DNA of 16,059 bases from DATIJJ01 sp035478795 (GTDB lineage Bacteria > Pseudomonadota > Gammaproteobacteria > DSM-16500). Under the pieces are notes generated by a model, which did not search any database, was not told the origin of the DNA, and was given only the letters and a program-made list of their open reading frames with translations. The position numbers and the translations under genes are program-made. The stretch lies in the NCBI GenBank assembly GCA_035478795.1, contig DATIJJ010000061.1, positions 1-16,059 on the forward strand, in the 5' to 3' direction. Below are positions 1 through 7,412 of the stretch, piece after piece (the first letter of the stretch is position 1; each line of letters opens with the position of its first letter).

Positions 1-251
1 GGAATCCAATATATGTTTTTCGAAGTGTCCTGCAGCGCATCGACTATTCTTTGATAAGATTCTTTTGATTCATCCTGTGACAGATCGCCCGTTAAAAATA
101 TAGCATCTGTATCGTGCAGTTCTTCTTTTTTAATTTGTTCAATTACCTGATTAAATGTTTGATTGGTGGGAACATCAAACATACATGAATTATCTTTAAA
201 AAGATGACAGTCTGTGATTTGTACGACTTTAAATAGCTTGTTATTTTGCAT
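1..251 (-). CDS. cpdA: 3',5'-cyclic AMP phosphodiesterase CpdA-like metallophosphoesterase, N-terminal part (cut by window edge)
   Basis: A leftward reading frame opens near 251 and runs off the left edge, giving about 83 residues. It begins MQNNKLFKVVQITDCHLF and later contains FLTGDLSQDESKESYQRI. The first block is the D-x-H metal-binding motif of calcineurin-like phosphoesterases (QITDCH). The second is the GD metal motif in the form typical of the CpdA/Icc family (TGDLSQD). CpdA hydrolyses cAMP to AMP in the cytoplasm. The GNHD and later His motifs would lie beyond the edge. The ATG at 249-251 is preferred because an AAAGGA Shine-Dalgarno lies 8 nt upstream; the ATG at 255-257 is only 2 nt from it. 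The gene lies downstream of ctpA in the same direction. Family membership is likely, but the exact substrate is inferred from motif wording only. Confidence 0.8.
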   Translation of the reverse strand, partial: MQNNKLFKVVQITDCHLFKDNSCMFDVPTNQTFNQVIEQIKKEELHDTDAIFLTGDLSQDESKESYQRIVDALQDTSKNIYWI

Positions 252-287
252 ATTCATTTTCCTTTGAATGATGGCTATAACCAGAAA

Positions 288-315
288 AGGCGGGCACGGT
301 CACAGAACGACCGTG
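288..315 (-). terminator. Hairpin between ctpA and cpdA, possible terminator of the gpmI-envC-ctpA operon
   Basis: CACGGTC at 295-301 pairs perfectly with GACCGTG at 309-315 around a 7-nt loop. Read leftward, the stem is followed by CCCGCC and then TTTT, so a weak intrinsic terminator downstream of ctpA is plausible. The flanks (AAAGG on one side, CCCTTT on the other) can extend the pairing imperfectly, so a REP-like repeat is an alternative. The rest of 252-382 shows nothing else recognisable. Confidence 0.4.
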
Positions 316-382
316 ACCTACCCTTTAATTTGCCGGATTATATACAGGTTAACCGGGTGAATTGCTATAGTATTTTTGGTTT

Positions 383-1834
383 TTATTTCTTCGTAATCGC
401 CGCCGTTGCCGCTGCAGCCGCCGCAGGATTATACGGTGTATTTTGCCCAATCATCGTCATCGTCTTCAAAATTTCCAACGCCTGGTACAATTGAAAATCC
501 GTGTGCGCCAGATTTCCATTGTCAGAGGTGAGACCAATCGCGCTCTTTGTGGCGCCAGCGGGTTCCTTACTGCCAGGCGCTGCCAGATGACCTTTCAATT
601 CAAATTCCCGAATGGGTGTCATCATCGGATTGTCCGCCTTGTTAGTGGCAACCTGCAAATCTTCTACCACGATATCCGGTGTAATGCCTTTATTCTGGAT
701 TAAACGACCCGATGGCGTGTGATATAACGCAGTCGTCAGTTTGATCGCATGAGTATTGTCGAGTGGCAGTACCGTTTGTACAGAACCTTTACCAAAACTC
801 GTAATGCCAACAATGATCGCACGGTGATAATCCTGAAGCGCGCCTGCTACAATTTCAGAAGCAGAAGCCGATCCTTCATTGATCAGTACAACAAGCGGTG
901 CGCCTTTTAGCAAATCACCTGATGTGGCTTTCGCACTGTATTTTGCAGCAGGAATACGTCCTTCTGTATAAACGATACGATCCTCGTACTGATTGTTCAA
1001 TTTTTTGGGATCCAGTAATACATCTGCTATCTGTACTGCACTTTCCAGCAAACCACCCGGATTATTGCGTAAATCCAGCACCAGTCCTTTCAGATTGCCG
1101 CCCGCCTGTTCCTGCAATTTTTTGATGGAATCCACCATCAATTTTTTTGTCGGTTCCTGAAATTCACTGATGCGAATATAACCATAACCATTATCAAGCA
1201 TTTTATCTTTCACGCTTGAAATACGAATTTCATCCCGCGTGAGTTTAAAATTGATCGGCGCTTTCTGTCCCTTGCGTAACACAGTCAGCGTCACCAGCGT
1301 ACCTTTTTTCCCACGCATTTTTTCAACGGCTTCATTCAGTGTCATTTCATTCACGAGTTTATTATTGATGGCGACAATGTAATCGCCCGATTTGATACCG
1401 GCTTTTGCAGCAGGCGTATCATCAATGGGACTGATGACTTTCAACACGCCATATTCGCCCGTCACTTCAATGCCAAGCCCGCCAAATGCACCGCTCGTTG
1501 TCATCAATAATGTTTTATACGCATCTTCATCCAGATATTCGGAATGTGGATCAAGTCCTGTCAGCATGCCGCGAATGGCATCTTCCAGTAATTTTTTGTC
1601 ACTGATGGGCTGGACGTAGAAATCCTTGATTTGTGCAATGGCATTCGTAAATCGGGAAACGTCACTTTCCTGAAGCGCATCATTTTTATTTTTTCCATCC
1701 TGGGTTGCGGCCGGTTTTGTCATGACATCGTTGGCATTGTCTTCCTTGAAAGCGATGGCGTTATTTGAGAGGAAAAAAAGGGACGCGGCCAGACAGATGA
1801 AACTCATGACAAAAAAGGGAAGATAACGTTTCAT
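383..1834 (-). CDS. ctpA: Carboxy-terminal processing protease (S41 family, CtpA type)
   Basis: This is a periplasmic serine protease that cleaves proteins near their C-termini, often acting on cell-wall or envelope proteins. Residues 1-28 form a signal peptide or membrane anchor. A PDZ domain spans roughly 115-200 (GGLGIEV to about VLRKG), followed by the S41 catalytic domain. By alignment to E. coli Prc spacing, the Ser/Lys dyad is S324 in GSASASE and K349 in FGKGSVQ, with Q353 also conserved. The 483-residue length suits the CtpA subgroup rather than the longer Prc. The C-terminus ends in an Ala-rich run before TKK. The ATG start has an AAAGGA site 8 nt upstream. It lies 94 nt downstream of envC, the common gpmI-envC-ctpA arrangement of Gammaproteobacteria. 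The physiological substrate is not visible from the sequence. Confidence 0.95.
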   Translation of the reverse strand: MKRYLPFFVMSFICLAASLFFLSNNAIAFKEDNANDVMTKPAATQDGKNKNDALQESDVSRFTNAIAQIKDFYVQPISDKKLLEDAIRGMLTGLDPHSEYLDEDAYKTLLMTTSGAFGGLGIEVTGEYGVLKVISPIDDTPAAKAGIKSGDYIVAINNKLVNEMTLNEAVEKMRGKKGTLVTLTVLRKGQKAPINFKLTRDEIRISSVKDKMLDNGYGYIRISEFQEPTKKLMVDSIKKLQEQAGGNLKGLVLDLRNNPGGLLESAVQIADVLLDPKKLNNQYEDRIVYTEGRIPAAKYSAKATSGDLLKGAPLVVLINEGSASASEIVAGALQDYHRAIIVGITSFGKGSVQTVLPLDNTHAIKLTTALYHTPSGRLIQNKGITPDIVVEDLQVATNKADNPMMTPIREFELKGHLAAPGSKEPAGATKSAIGLTSDNGNLAHTDFQLYQALEILKTMTMIGQNTPYNPAAAAAATAAITKK

Positions 1835-1889
1835 AGGTATATTCCTTTAAACTTTAAAAGGGGTTATAAAGGAGCGCCTCGATAATCCA

Positions 1890-1895
1890 AGTATA
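1890..1895 (-). promoter_or_regulatory. Possible -10 element (TATACT) upstream of ctpA
   Basis: Read leftward, GGCTATACTTGG lies in the 94-nt gap between envC and ctpA, 55 nt upstream of the ctpA start. TATACT is a good -10 hexamer, but I find no convincing -35 box at 16-18 nt. It may give ctpA some independent transcription within the operon. Confidence 0.3.
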
Positions 1896-1928
1896 GCCTA
1901 ATTTGAGGGTAACGGGGCGAAGCGGGGG

Positions 1929-3059
1929 CTATCGGCACCAGAAGGCAGGATTAACAGGTGCCCCATTTTGACGTACTTCGAAATAAAGACCGGGATTGTT
2001 ATAGCCACCGGAATTGCCCGTTTTGGCTATGATATCCCCTGTTTGAACCCATTGGCCGGGTTTGACATGGGCGGCCTCATTACGTGCATAAAGGCTCATG
2101 TACTGATGTCCATGATTAATAATGATTAATAACCCAAACCCGCGCAGCCAGTCTGCAAAGATTACCTTGCCGGCATAAATGGCGCGAACCGGTGTGCCCA
2201 TCGGCGCCTTTATCACAATGCCATTGGATCGCTGTGAGCTGTTATCGGTCAGGCTGCCATAGGAGGTCATCAACGAACCCTCGACTGGCCACGATAATTT
2301 ATTTCTGAGCTGGTTGAAAGACAACCCCGTCAGAGTGATATCCCGTTGCTTCAATCGGCTAATGGTGTCCTGCAAGGCATTTTGATTGGTTATCAGTGTT
2401 TCAATTTGCTGTTGTTTGTCCTGATTTTGTGACCCGAGTGCGGTGATGAGTTGCTGTCTTCGGTATAGCATTCGTTGCTGACGTTTTTGTTGCCATTCCT
2501 TGTCAGCCAGCAGTTTTTTGAGCTTTTGCTGGTGAGCCTTTGTGGCCTGAACAGTTGTTTGCAAGAGAGCCAGATTGTGTTGAATGTCTCGAATCAGGAC
2601 AGCGCGCGCCTCGTTCAGCGTCTTGTAATAGACCCGGTGACGGTTTGCAGTGCCTGGATTTTCCTGGTTCAGGAGGATTTTCAACGCGTTTTTTGAACCC
2701 GGCTGCCATGCAGCACGTAACTGATGCGCCAGCGCATCCTGCTGGATGTTCAGTTTAAGCTCTGTAATCTGTTGCGTTCTGGCAAGCGTGTCGAGCATTT
2801 TTTGTTGGGCTGCCAGTTGTTTCGTGAGATCGGTGATTTGTTCGCCCAGTTGACCGAGTGTCAGTTCGGTGGTTTTTAATTGTTGTTCAAGTGACGTGCT
2901 CGCTGCTTTATTTTGTACGATGGTTTTTTTTAGTGACCGGATTTGTTCGTTGACGTGTGAGAGTTCTACCTGTTTTGTGGTGACGATGGTATTTGCGCTG
3001 ACCGATTGCATCAGAAAAAGTGTCGTCCCTAACACTAAAAAAAGAATTAATCGTCGCAT
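1929..3059 (-). CDS. envC: EnvC-like murein hydrolase activator (degenerate LytM/M23 domain)
   Basis: A signal peptide (about 1-22, ending VSA) is followed by a long coiled coil (about 28-240, rich in Gln and Leu), then a LytM/peptidase M23 domain (about 255-373). The zinc-binding residues of active M23 enzymes are missing: the usual HxGxD region reads RSNGIVIKAPMGTPV and the last motif reads LYFEVR instead of LHFE. The same loss is seen in E. coli EnvC, which does not cut peptidoglycan but activates the division amidases AmiA/AmiB in the periplasm. The phrases ADWLRGFGL and MSLYA also resemble EnvC. The ATG at 3057-3059 overlaps the end of gpmI by 13 nt, so translation is probably coupled. 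The 376-residue length is slightly below E. coli EnvC. Its partner amidase is not in this window. Confidence 0.9.
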   Translation of the reverse strand: MRRLILFLVLGTTLFLMQSVSANTIVTTKQVELSHVNEQIRSLKKTIVQNKAASTSLEQQLKTTELTLGQLGEQITDLTKQLAAQQKMLDTLARTQQITELKLNIQQDALAHQLRAAWQPGSKNALKILLNQENPGTANRHRVYYKTLNEARAVLIRDIQHNLALLQTTVQATKAHQQKLKKLLADKEWQQKRQQRMLYRRQQLITALGSQNQDKQQQIETLITNQNALQDTISRLKQRDITLTGLSFNQLRNKLSWPVEGSLMTSYGSLTDNSSQRSNGIVIKAPMGTPVRAIYAGKVIFADWLRGFGLLIIINHGHQYMSLYARNEAAHVKPGQWVQTGDIIAKTGNSGGYNNPGLYFEVRQNGAPVNPAFWCR

Positions 3060-4597
3060 AATTTAAAAATGGGTTGCCCCGTCATTTCATCCGGTTTTGG
3101 AAATCCCAAAAAGTATAACATGGCGGGTGCAATGTCGGACAGGATGCCCTCTGTTTTAACGACAGTGGCTTTTCTTCCAACATAGACCAGTGGCACGCGT
3201 TCATACGTGTGTGCTGTATGCGGTTGCCCGGTTTTGTGATCAAACATCATTTCCGCATTGCCATGGTCTGCGGTGATGAGTGCCTCGCCACCGGCTTTTT
3301 CCAATGCCGGAATGATTTTCGAAAGACAGTCATCGATCGTTTCAATGGCCTTCACGGTCGCAGCCAGATTTCCGGTATGACCGACCATATCAGGGTTCGC
3401 GAAATTACAAATGATCACGTCATATTTTTTACTTTCAATGGCATGGATGAATGCGTCGGTTACTTCATACGCGCTCATCTCCGGTTTTAAATCATACGTC
3501 GCGACTTTGGGGGAGGGAATTAAAATACGATCTTCATGAAGCGAAGGTGCTTCGATGCCGCCATTAAAAAAGAAGGTGACATGCGCATATTTTTCCGTCT
3601 CGGCAATACGCAATTGCCGCATCCCGAGGGAACTTAAATAATCGCCCAGCAGATGGTCAAGACGTTCGGATGGAAAGGCGGCGGGCGCCGTGAATGTTTC
3701 ATCATATTCACTGAGCGTGACGAAATTGACTTTGGGCCAGACCGTTCGAGCAAAACCGTTGAAGGTGGGATCGATGAATGCACGTGTGATTTCACGTGCA
3801 CGGTCTGCCCGAAAATTCATGAAAATCACGGTGTCCCCCTCCTGAATCGTGACCGGTTTTTCGAGCGTGGCGTGAATGGCGGTGGGTTTTACGAACTCAT
3901 CGGTTTCGCCGCGCGCATAAGCTGCCTTTAATCCACTCGCCGCATCGATGGCGTTGGCGAATGCCTTGCCTTCTGTTAATAAATCATAAGCTGCCTGAAT
4001 GCGTTCCCATCGTTTGTCGCGATCCATTGCAAAATAGCGACCGACGAGGGATACGATTTTTCCGCATTTTAATGTGTCACAAGTCTGTTCGAGTGCGGCG
4101 AGAGAAGCTTCTGCACTTTGAGGGGGCGTATCCCGGCCATCCAGAAATGCATGGATATAAACCTCTGTCGCGCCTCGTTTCGCGGCAAGGCGCACCATGG
4201 CTTCTATCTGTTTTTCATGGCTGTGTACGCCACCGGGTGAGAGTAACCCTGAAATATGAACCGCTTTCTGTTGTTTAACCGCCTGATCGACAGCGGTGGT
4301 TAATACAGTATTTGTAAAAAAAGACCCATCCGCTATCGCAAGATCAATGCGCGTCAAATCCTGATGCACGATGCGACCTGCGCCCATGTTCAGGTGGCCG
4401 ACCTCGGAATTACCCATCTGTCCATCGGGCAGTCCAACCGAGTGACCGCAGCCTGAAATGAGCGTGTGAGGATATTTTTTTAGAAGAGAGTCCCAGAAAG
4501 GTTTTTTTGCCTGTGCGATGGCATTGCCATCTGTTGCTTCCCGATGGCCCCAGCCATCCAGAATGATGAGGGCGAAAGGGCGTGGTCGTTCAGTCAC
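3047..4597 (-). CDS. gpmI: 2,3-bisphosphoglycerate-independent phosphoglycerate mutase
   Basis: This cytoplasmic glycolytic enzyme interconverts 3- and 2-phosphoglycerate and needs two metal ions (usually Mn). The N-terminal motif ILDGWG carries metal ligand D14. The phosphoserine nucleophile is S64 in GQMGNSEVGHLNMGAGR. HAFLDGRDTPP and the C-terminal ITADHGNAEMM and HTAHT motifs supply the remaining phosphatase-fold and metal ligands. At 516 residues it is full length for the family. The start is GTG at 4595-4597, with a GGAG site 11 nt upstream. It is the first gene of a leftward operon with envC and ctpA and diverges from mlaA. Confidence 0.97.
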   Translation of the reverse strand: MTERPRPFALIILDGWGHREATDGNAIAQAKKPFWDSLLKKYPHTLISGCGHSVGLPDGQMGNSEVGHLNMGAGRIVHQDLTRIDLAIADGSFFTNTVLTTAVDQAVKQQKAVHISGLLSPGGVHSHEKQIEAMVRLAAKRGATEVYIHAFLDGRDTPPQSAEASLAALEQTCDTLKCGKIVSLVGRYFAMDRDKRWERIQAAYDLLTEGKAFANAIDAASGLKAAYARGETDEFVKPTAIHATLEKPVTIQEGDTVIFMNFRADRAREITRAFIDPTFNGFARTVWPKVNFVTLSEYDETFTAPAAFPSERLDHLLGDYLSSLGMRQLRIAETEKYAHVTFFFNGGIEAPSLHEDRILIPSPKVATYDLKPEMSAYEVTDAFIHAIESKKYDVIICNFANPDMVGHTGNLAATVKAIETIDDCLSKIIPALEKAGGEALITADHGNAEMMFDHKTGQPHTAHTYERVPLVYVGRKATVVKTEGILSDIAPAMLYFLGFPKPDEMTGQPIFKLCDD

Positions 4598-4689
4598 AGT
4601 GGGTTCTACTCCGGAATAATGAGCGTGTTATCTTACTGTGTGAGACAAACACTTTTCAATCGAAAACAAGGGTTCGAAAAAATCTTTTA

Positions 4690-4718
4690 TTGGCAGCAAG
4701 GCCGGGTGAGGCTACACT
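4690..4718 (+). promoter_or_regulatory. Predicted sigma-70 promoter of mlaA
   Basis: TTGGCA (4690-4695, five of six consensus positions) and TACACT (4713-4718, four of six) are separated by 17 nt. They lie in the divergent gpmI-mlaA gap, 45 nt upstream of the mlaA ATG. Confidence 0.55.
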
Positions 4719-4763
4719 ACGCAGTAAACAGATAATGACAGGCAAACAGGCGGTGCGGTTACC

Positions 4764-5606
4764 ATGAGTCAAACAGAAAAAAAGACAGGCATCATCCTCG
4801 CAACAGTTTTTATCATGCTGGGCCTTGCCGGTCGGGTGTCAGCTGCTGACAATGCGCCAATACCGGTACGAGACAGCACGACGCCGGTAGCAGAGAGCGA
4901 CAAGCCTTTGCCTGACACTCAAATTGACACACAAATGGATACTCAAAAAGATCCGTATGAACCTTTTAACCGGATCATGTATCACTTCAATGATTTTCTG
5001 GATCATGCCGTCTTGAAACCCGTCGCCACTTTTTACAATAAAATCATGCCAAAGCCTTTAAACAAGGGCATTAAAAACTTTTTTAGCAATGTGGATACGG
5101 TTCCCACGGTGGCCAATGATGTGCTGCAGGGTAATATTTATCAGGGAGCCAATGACGGCTGGCGTCTTGTGATTAATTCGACGGTCGGAATATTGGGCTT
5201 TTTTGATGTGGCTTCCAATATGGGGCTTGAACCCAACAAGGAAGATTTCGGTCTGACACTCGCGCAATGGGGTTACACGAAATCCAATTATCTGGTGTTG
5301 CCATTTTTTGGTCCGAGTACACCGCGTGATGCCTTCGGGTTACCGGTGGATTATTATCTGTTTTCAATTTATCCGCATATTACACCGCGTGCTGCACGCT
5401 ATGAAATTTATGGCCTCGGGGTGGTGGCGCGTCGTGCAGATCTCTTAAGTTATGAAAATGTGATGGAGCAGGCGTCGATTGATAAATACGCGTTCCTCCG
5501 GGATGCTTACCTGCAACGGCGTGCGTACCTGATTCAACGCAATAAGGAATTGGGCGATCCTTACGTTTCTGACAAAAAAAACAAACCGGAACCAGATGTA
5601 TTATAA
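4764..5606 (+). CDS. mlaA: MlaA/VacJ-family phospholipid-asymmetry protein
   Basis: MlaA is the outer-membrane component of the Mla system. It removes surface-exposed phospholipids and passes them to MlaC for retrograde transport. The family signature is clear from about residue 62: DPYEPFNRIMYHFND, then KPLNKGIKNFF, NSTVGILGFFDVA, EDFGLTLAQWGY and LPFFGPSTPRDAFG. The N-terminus has a signal peptide ending VSA before ADN (about residue 27). Unlike E. coli MlaA, no lipobox Cys is present, so it appears non-lipidated and cleaved by signal peptidase I. A Thr/Asp/Gln linker with three near repeats (DTQIDTQMDTQK) separates the signal from the domain. The start ATG has only a weak upstream AGGCGG site. 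The other Mla genes are absent here. The icmQ pair follows 25 nt downstream and may be co-transcribed. Confidence 0.93.
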   Translation: MSQTEKKTGIILATVFIMLGLAGRVSAADNAPIPVRDSTTPVAESDKPLPDTQIDTQMDTQKDPYEPFNRIMYHFNDFLDHAVLKPVATFYNKIMPKPLNKGIKNFFSNVDTVPTVANDVLQGNIYQGANDGWRLVINSTVGILGFFDVASNMGLEPNKEDFGLTLAQWGYTKSNYLVLPFFGPSTPRDAFGLPVDYYLFSIYPHITPRAARYEIYGLGVVARRADLLSYENVMEQASIDKYAFLRDAYLQRRAYLIQRNKELGDPYVSDKKNKPEPDVL

Positions 5607-5631
5607 TTATAAAAAGTAAGGAGTGGTCCGG

Positions 5632-5844
5632 ATGACATTTCAGGTTGATGCGAATCACACAAGAAACACCTTGCAGGAAGTAGCCAATCAGGCTTACAAC
5701 CTTGCTATGGGTTTGCAGAACGCAGCCCCTGCTTTGGTGACCCAATCGGCGACTGGCACTTCAAAATCCGTGCAATATCTTCTCGAAACGTCCTTGCAAA
5801 TTAATAAGGTCAGTAAAATGATAGAAGAGTCCGGGAGTCGTTAG
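5632..5844 (+). CDS. Small protein encoded directly before icmQ; candidate IcmR functional replacement (FIR-type)
   Basis: I do not recognise this 70-residue protein by sequence. It starts MTFQVDANHTRNTLQEVANQ and is predicted to be mostly helical and amphipathic, with no signal peptide, no membrane segment and no cysteine. The ATG at 5632 is chosen over the in-frame GTG at 5623 because AAGGAG (5618-5623) lies 8 nt before the ATG and itself overlaps the GTG. The gene ends 4 nt before icmQ, so the two are surely co-translated. In Legionella the gene just upstream of icmQ is icmR or, in other species, a non-homologous FIR gene whose product binds IcmQ and controls its membrane activity. Assignment here is by position, size and helical character, not homology. 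The alternative is an unrelated small protein of the mlaA transcript. Confidence 0.6.
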   Translation: MTFQVDANHTRNTLQEVANQAYNLAMGLQNAAPALVTQSATGTSKSVQYLLETSLQINKVSKMIEESGSR

Positions 5845-5848
5845 ACAC

Positions 5849-6430
5849 ATGCCCATTCGTGATGAAATCGAGGAATATGAAAAACTCATCCGGTTGATTC
5901 AGGATCTCATTCAACAGGATGCTGATTTACGTGAAAAATATGGCATTCTCGAAAAATTCCGTTTTGTGCGAGATCGTTTGAACGGCTTGCTGACGCATCT
6001 TGAAGAACAGAAAAAAGCATTGAGAGGCGACAAAAAGATTGTCGAGACAGAAGTCGATTCAGCCGACAGGGTGGTGGTGTATGTGTATCTCTACAACGCG
6101 CAGGGTACGATGTTGCGCACCTGGCTCACGTTGCTGACACCCAAAGTGTTTTATGAATACAGTGTGAATCGGCCCATTTACGGACAAAAAAACGAGATTG
6201 AATCGCTCATACGCTCGAAACCCAATCCACAGCAACATGGTTATCTGACAGTGAAGGTGAGTCAGAAAGATATGATGGCTTTAAAAGCCCCTGCTTCAAT
6301 GGATACCATAGGCAATCCACTTCTGAAAATACGCGAAGGCTCCCTGCGGTTTGAGAATCTGGTTACCTTTACGCATAACGGCCATGATTATGTATTAAAT
6401 GCCGAGGGCGAACTGGTGAAGGCAGGTTAG
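5849..6430 (+). CDS. icmQ: Dot/Icm type IVB secretion protein IcmQ
   Basis: At 193 residues it matches the length of L. pneumophila IcmQ (about 191). The N-terminal 60 residues form charged helices (MPIRDEIEEYEKLIRLIQDL and on), the region that binds IcmR and inserts into membranes. A linker follows, then a C-terminal alpha/beta domain beginning VVVYVYLYNAQG (about 75-86). Its NRPIYGQKNEIESLIRSK (about 107-124), GNPLLKIREGSLRFENLVTF and closing LNAEGELV follow the pattern I recall for the IcmQ C-terminal domain, which is related to NAD-binding toxin folds. IcmQ is a cytoplasmic or membrane-associated component needed for Dot/Icm function. A GGGAG site lies 11 nt upstream of the ATG. It converges with icmX, leaving only 7 nt between stops. 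In L. pneumophila icmQ follows icmT-icmS-icmR; here icmTS lies about 9 kb away. Recognition is from memory of the family pattern. Confidence 0.85.
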   Translation: MPIRDEIEEYEKLIRLIQDLIQQDADLREKYGILEKFRFVRDRLNGLLTHLEEQKKALRGDKKIVETEVDSADRVVVYVYLYNAQGTMLRTWLTLLTPKVFYEYSVNRPIYGQKNEIESLIRSKPNPQQHGYLTVKVSQKDMMALKAPASMDTIGNPLLKIREGSLRFENLVTFTHNGHDYVLNAEGELVKAG

Positions 6431-6437
6431 CCCCGGG

Positions 6438-7376
6438 TTATGGCAGCGTTGCTCCCGTCGCATTGTAATACAACTGTGATTCATTAAATCGATTACCCAG
6501 TATCATCAGGGTATTTGTCATTGCGTTGACTGCCAGCATTTCTTTTTGTGTTTGCAGTAATTGTACGAGAAGGACATAGACCTGCGAATTGAATATCAAA
6601 ATCTGACGCAGGACGGTCATACCGTTTTCGGCTAATACCTGCGCGAACCATGTGTCGCTGCTTGCTTGCGCCATTAAATTGTTTTGGTCCTGAGTCAGTT
6701 GATTGCCATTGGCGGCATTGGCATAGAGGTCACTCAAAATATAGGCATCATACGACTGGATGGAAGAAACAGTCGTATAAAAATTTTTATACGTAATCGT
6801 AGCCATGACATTTTTTTTCCAGCTTTTATCCGGCGCCGGGTGATAAATATTAAGTCCGGCCGTATTTCGAATGTAGTTATAGGGCAGATCCAGATTTTTC
6901 TCTGTTTTGCTGCGAGGGTCCATTTTTTGATAAGGCGATTTCGGCGTCAGGATGGTTTGAAAGGTATAATCGTTCACATAAGGCGGAACATACGTAAATT
7001 CCAGGCGTTTTGAGATCATGTCCTGGTTCAGTCTCTGTTGCAGGCCATCCTGCGTGGTCTGGTTATTGTCGGTGCTGGCGGAAAGTGTTCCAAAACGCTT
7101 TCGAAGATCATCACTGGTTTGTGAGAGATCCGGTGCAAGCCAGGTATCGAGCGAAATCATGGCGCTTCTTGTGTAGAGCGCAATCAGGCGCAAATAAAAT
7201 TCGGTTTTCGTTTCATTTGCCCCCTGTTTTTCTTCAGAGCCTACCTCGGCGGGAAGTGTTTTCTCATCCGAATTCACAGCGGCCTTTACAACAGGAGAGC
7301 CCATCGAAAGCCCCATGGCGAGGAGAGCTGAGCCAATCACAATGGATTTTTTTGTGCGGGGTTTCTTTGTCAACAT
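6438..7376 (-). CDS. icmX: Dot/Icm periplasmic protein IcmX
   Basis: The protein has a basic N-terminus and a signal peptide (about 1-32, ending VVKA). Its C-terminal half contains SYDAYILSDLYANAANG, QASSDTWFAQVLAENG and VLRQILIFNSQVYVLLVQLL, which fit the IcmX family. IcmX is a periplasmic component required for pore formation by the Dot/Icm system. The start is ATG at 7374-7376, with AAGGAG at 7385-7390 spaced 8 nt away; the TTG immediately upstream is less likely. With 312 residues it is clearly shorter than the L. pneumophila protein (about 465 from memory), lacking part of the N-terminal region. It is the last gene of the icmW operon, 36 nt after the proline-rich gene, and is convergent with icmQ. 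Confidence 0.85.
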   Translation of the reverse strand: MLTKKPRTKKSIVIGSALLAMGLSMGSPVVKAAVNSDEKTLPAEVGSEEKQGANETKTEFYLRLIALYTRSAMISLDTWLAPDLSQTSDDLRKRFGTLSASTDNNQTTQDGLQQRLNQDMISKRLEFTYVPPYVNDYTFQTILTPKSPYQKMDPRSKTEKNLDLPYNYIRNTAGLNIYHPAPDKSWKKNVMATITYKNFYTTVSSIQSYDAYILSDLYANAANGNQLTQDQNNLMAQASSDTWFAQVLAENGMTVLRQILIFNSQVYVLLVQLLQTQKEMLAVNAMTNTLMILGNRFNESQLYYNATGATLP

Positions 7377-7412
7377 CAATCAAACTCCTTTGTGATTTCG
7401 GCCTGAATAAAT

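Noticed and set aside
2069..2305. EnvC-like protein as an active M23 endopeptidase
   Set aside because: The HxGxD zinc ligands and the final LHFE histidine are replaced, as in amidase activators.
5602..5607. TATAAT as a promoter for the icmQ pair
   Set aside because: It is formed by the mlaA stop codon context and no -35 box is present at normal spacing, so co-transcription with mlaA is as likely.
5623..5631. GTG start for the small gene before icmQ
   Set aside because: The GTG overlaps the AAGGAG ribosome site that is correctly spaced for the ATG at 5632.
5632..6430. Toxin-antitoxin pair
   Set aside because: The small-gene/large-gene layout fits superficially, but the second protein follows the IcmQ pattern and the neighbours are dot/icm genes.
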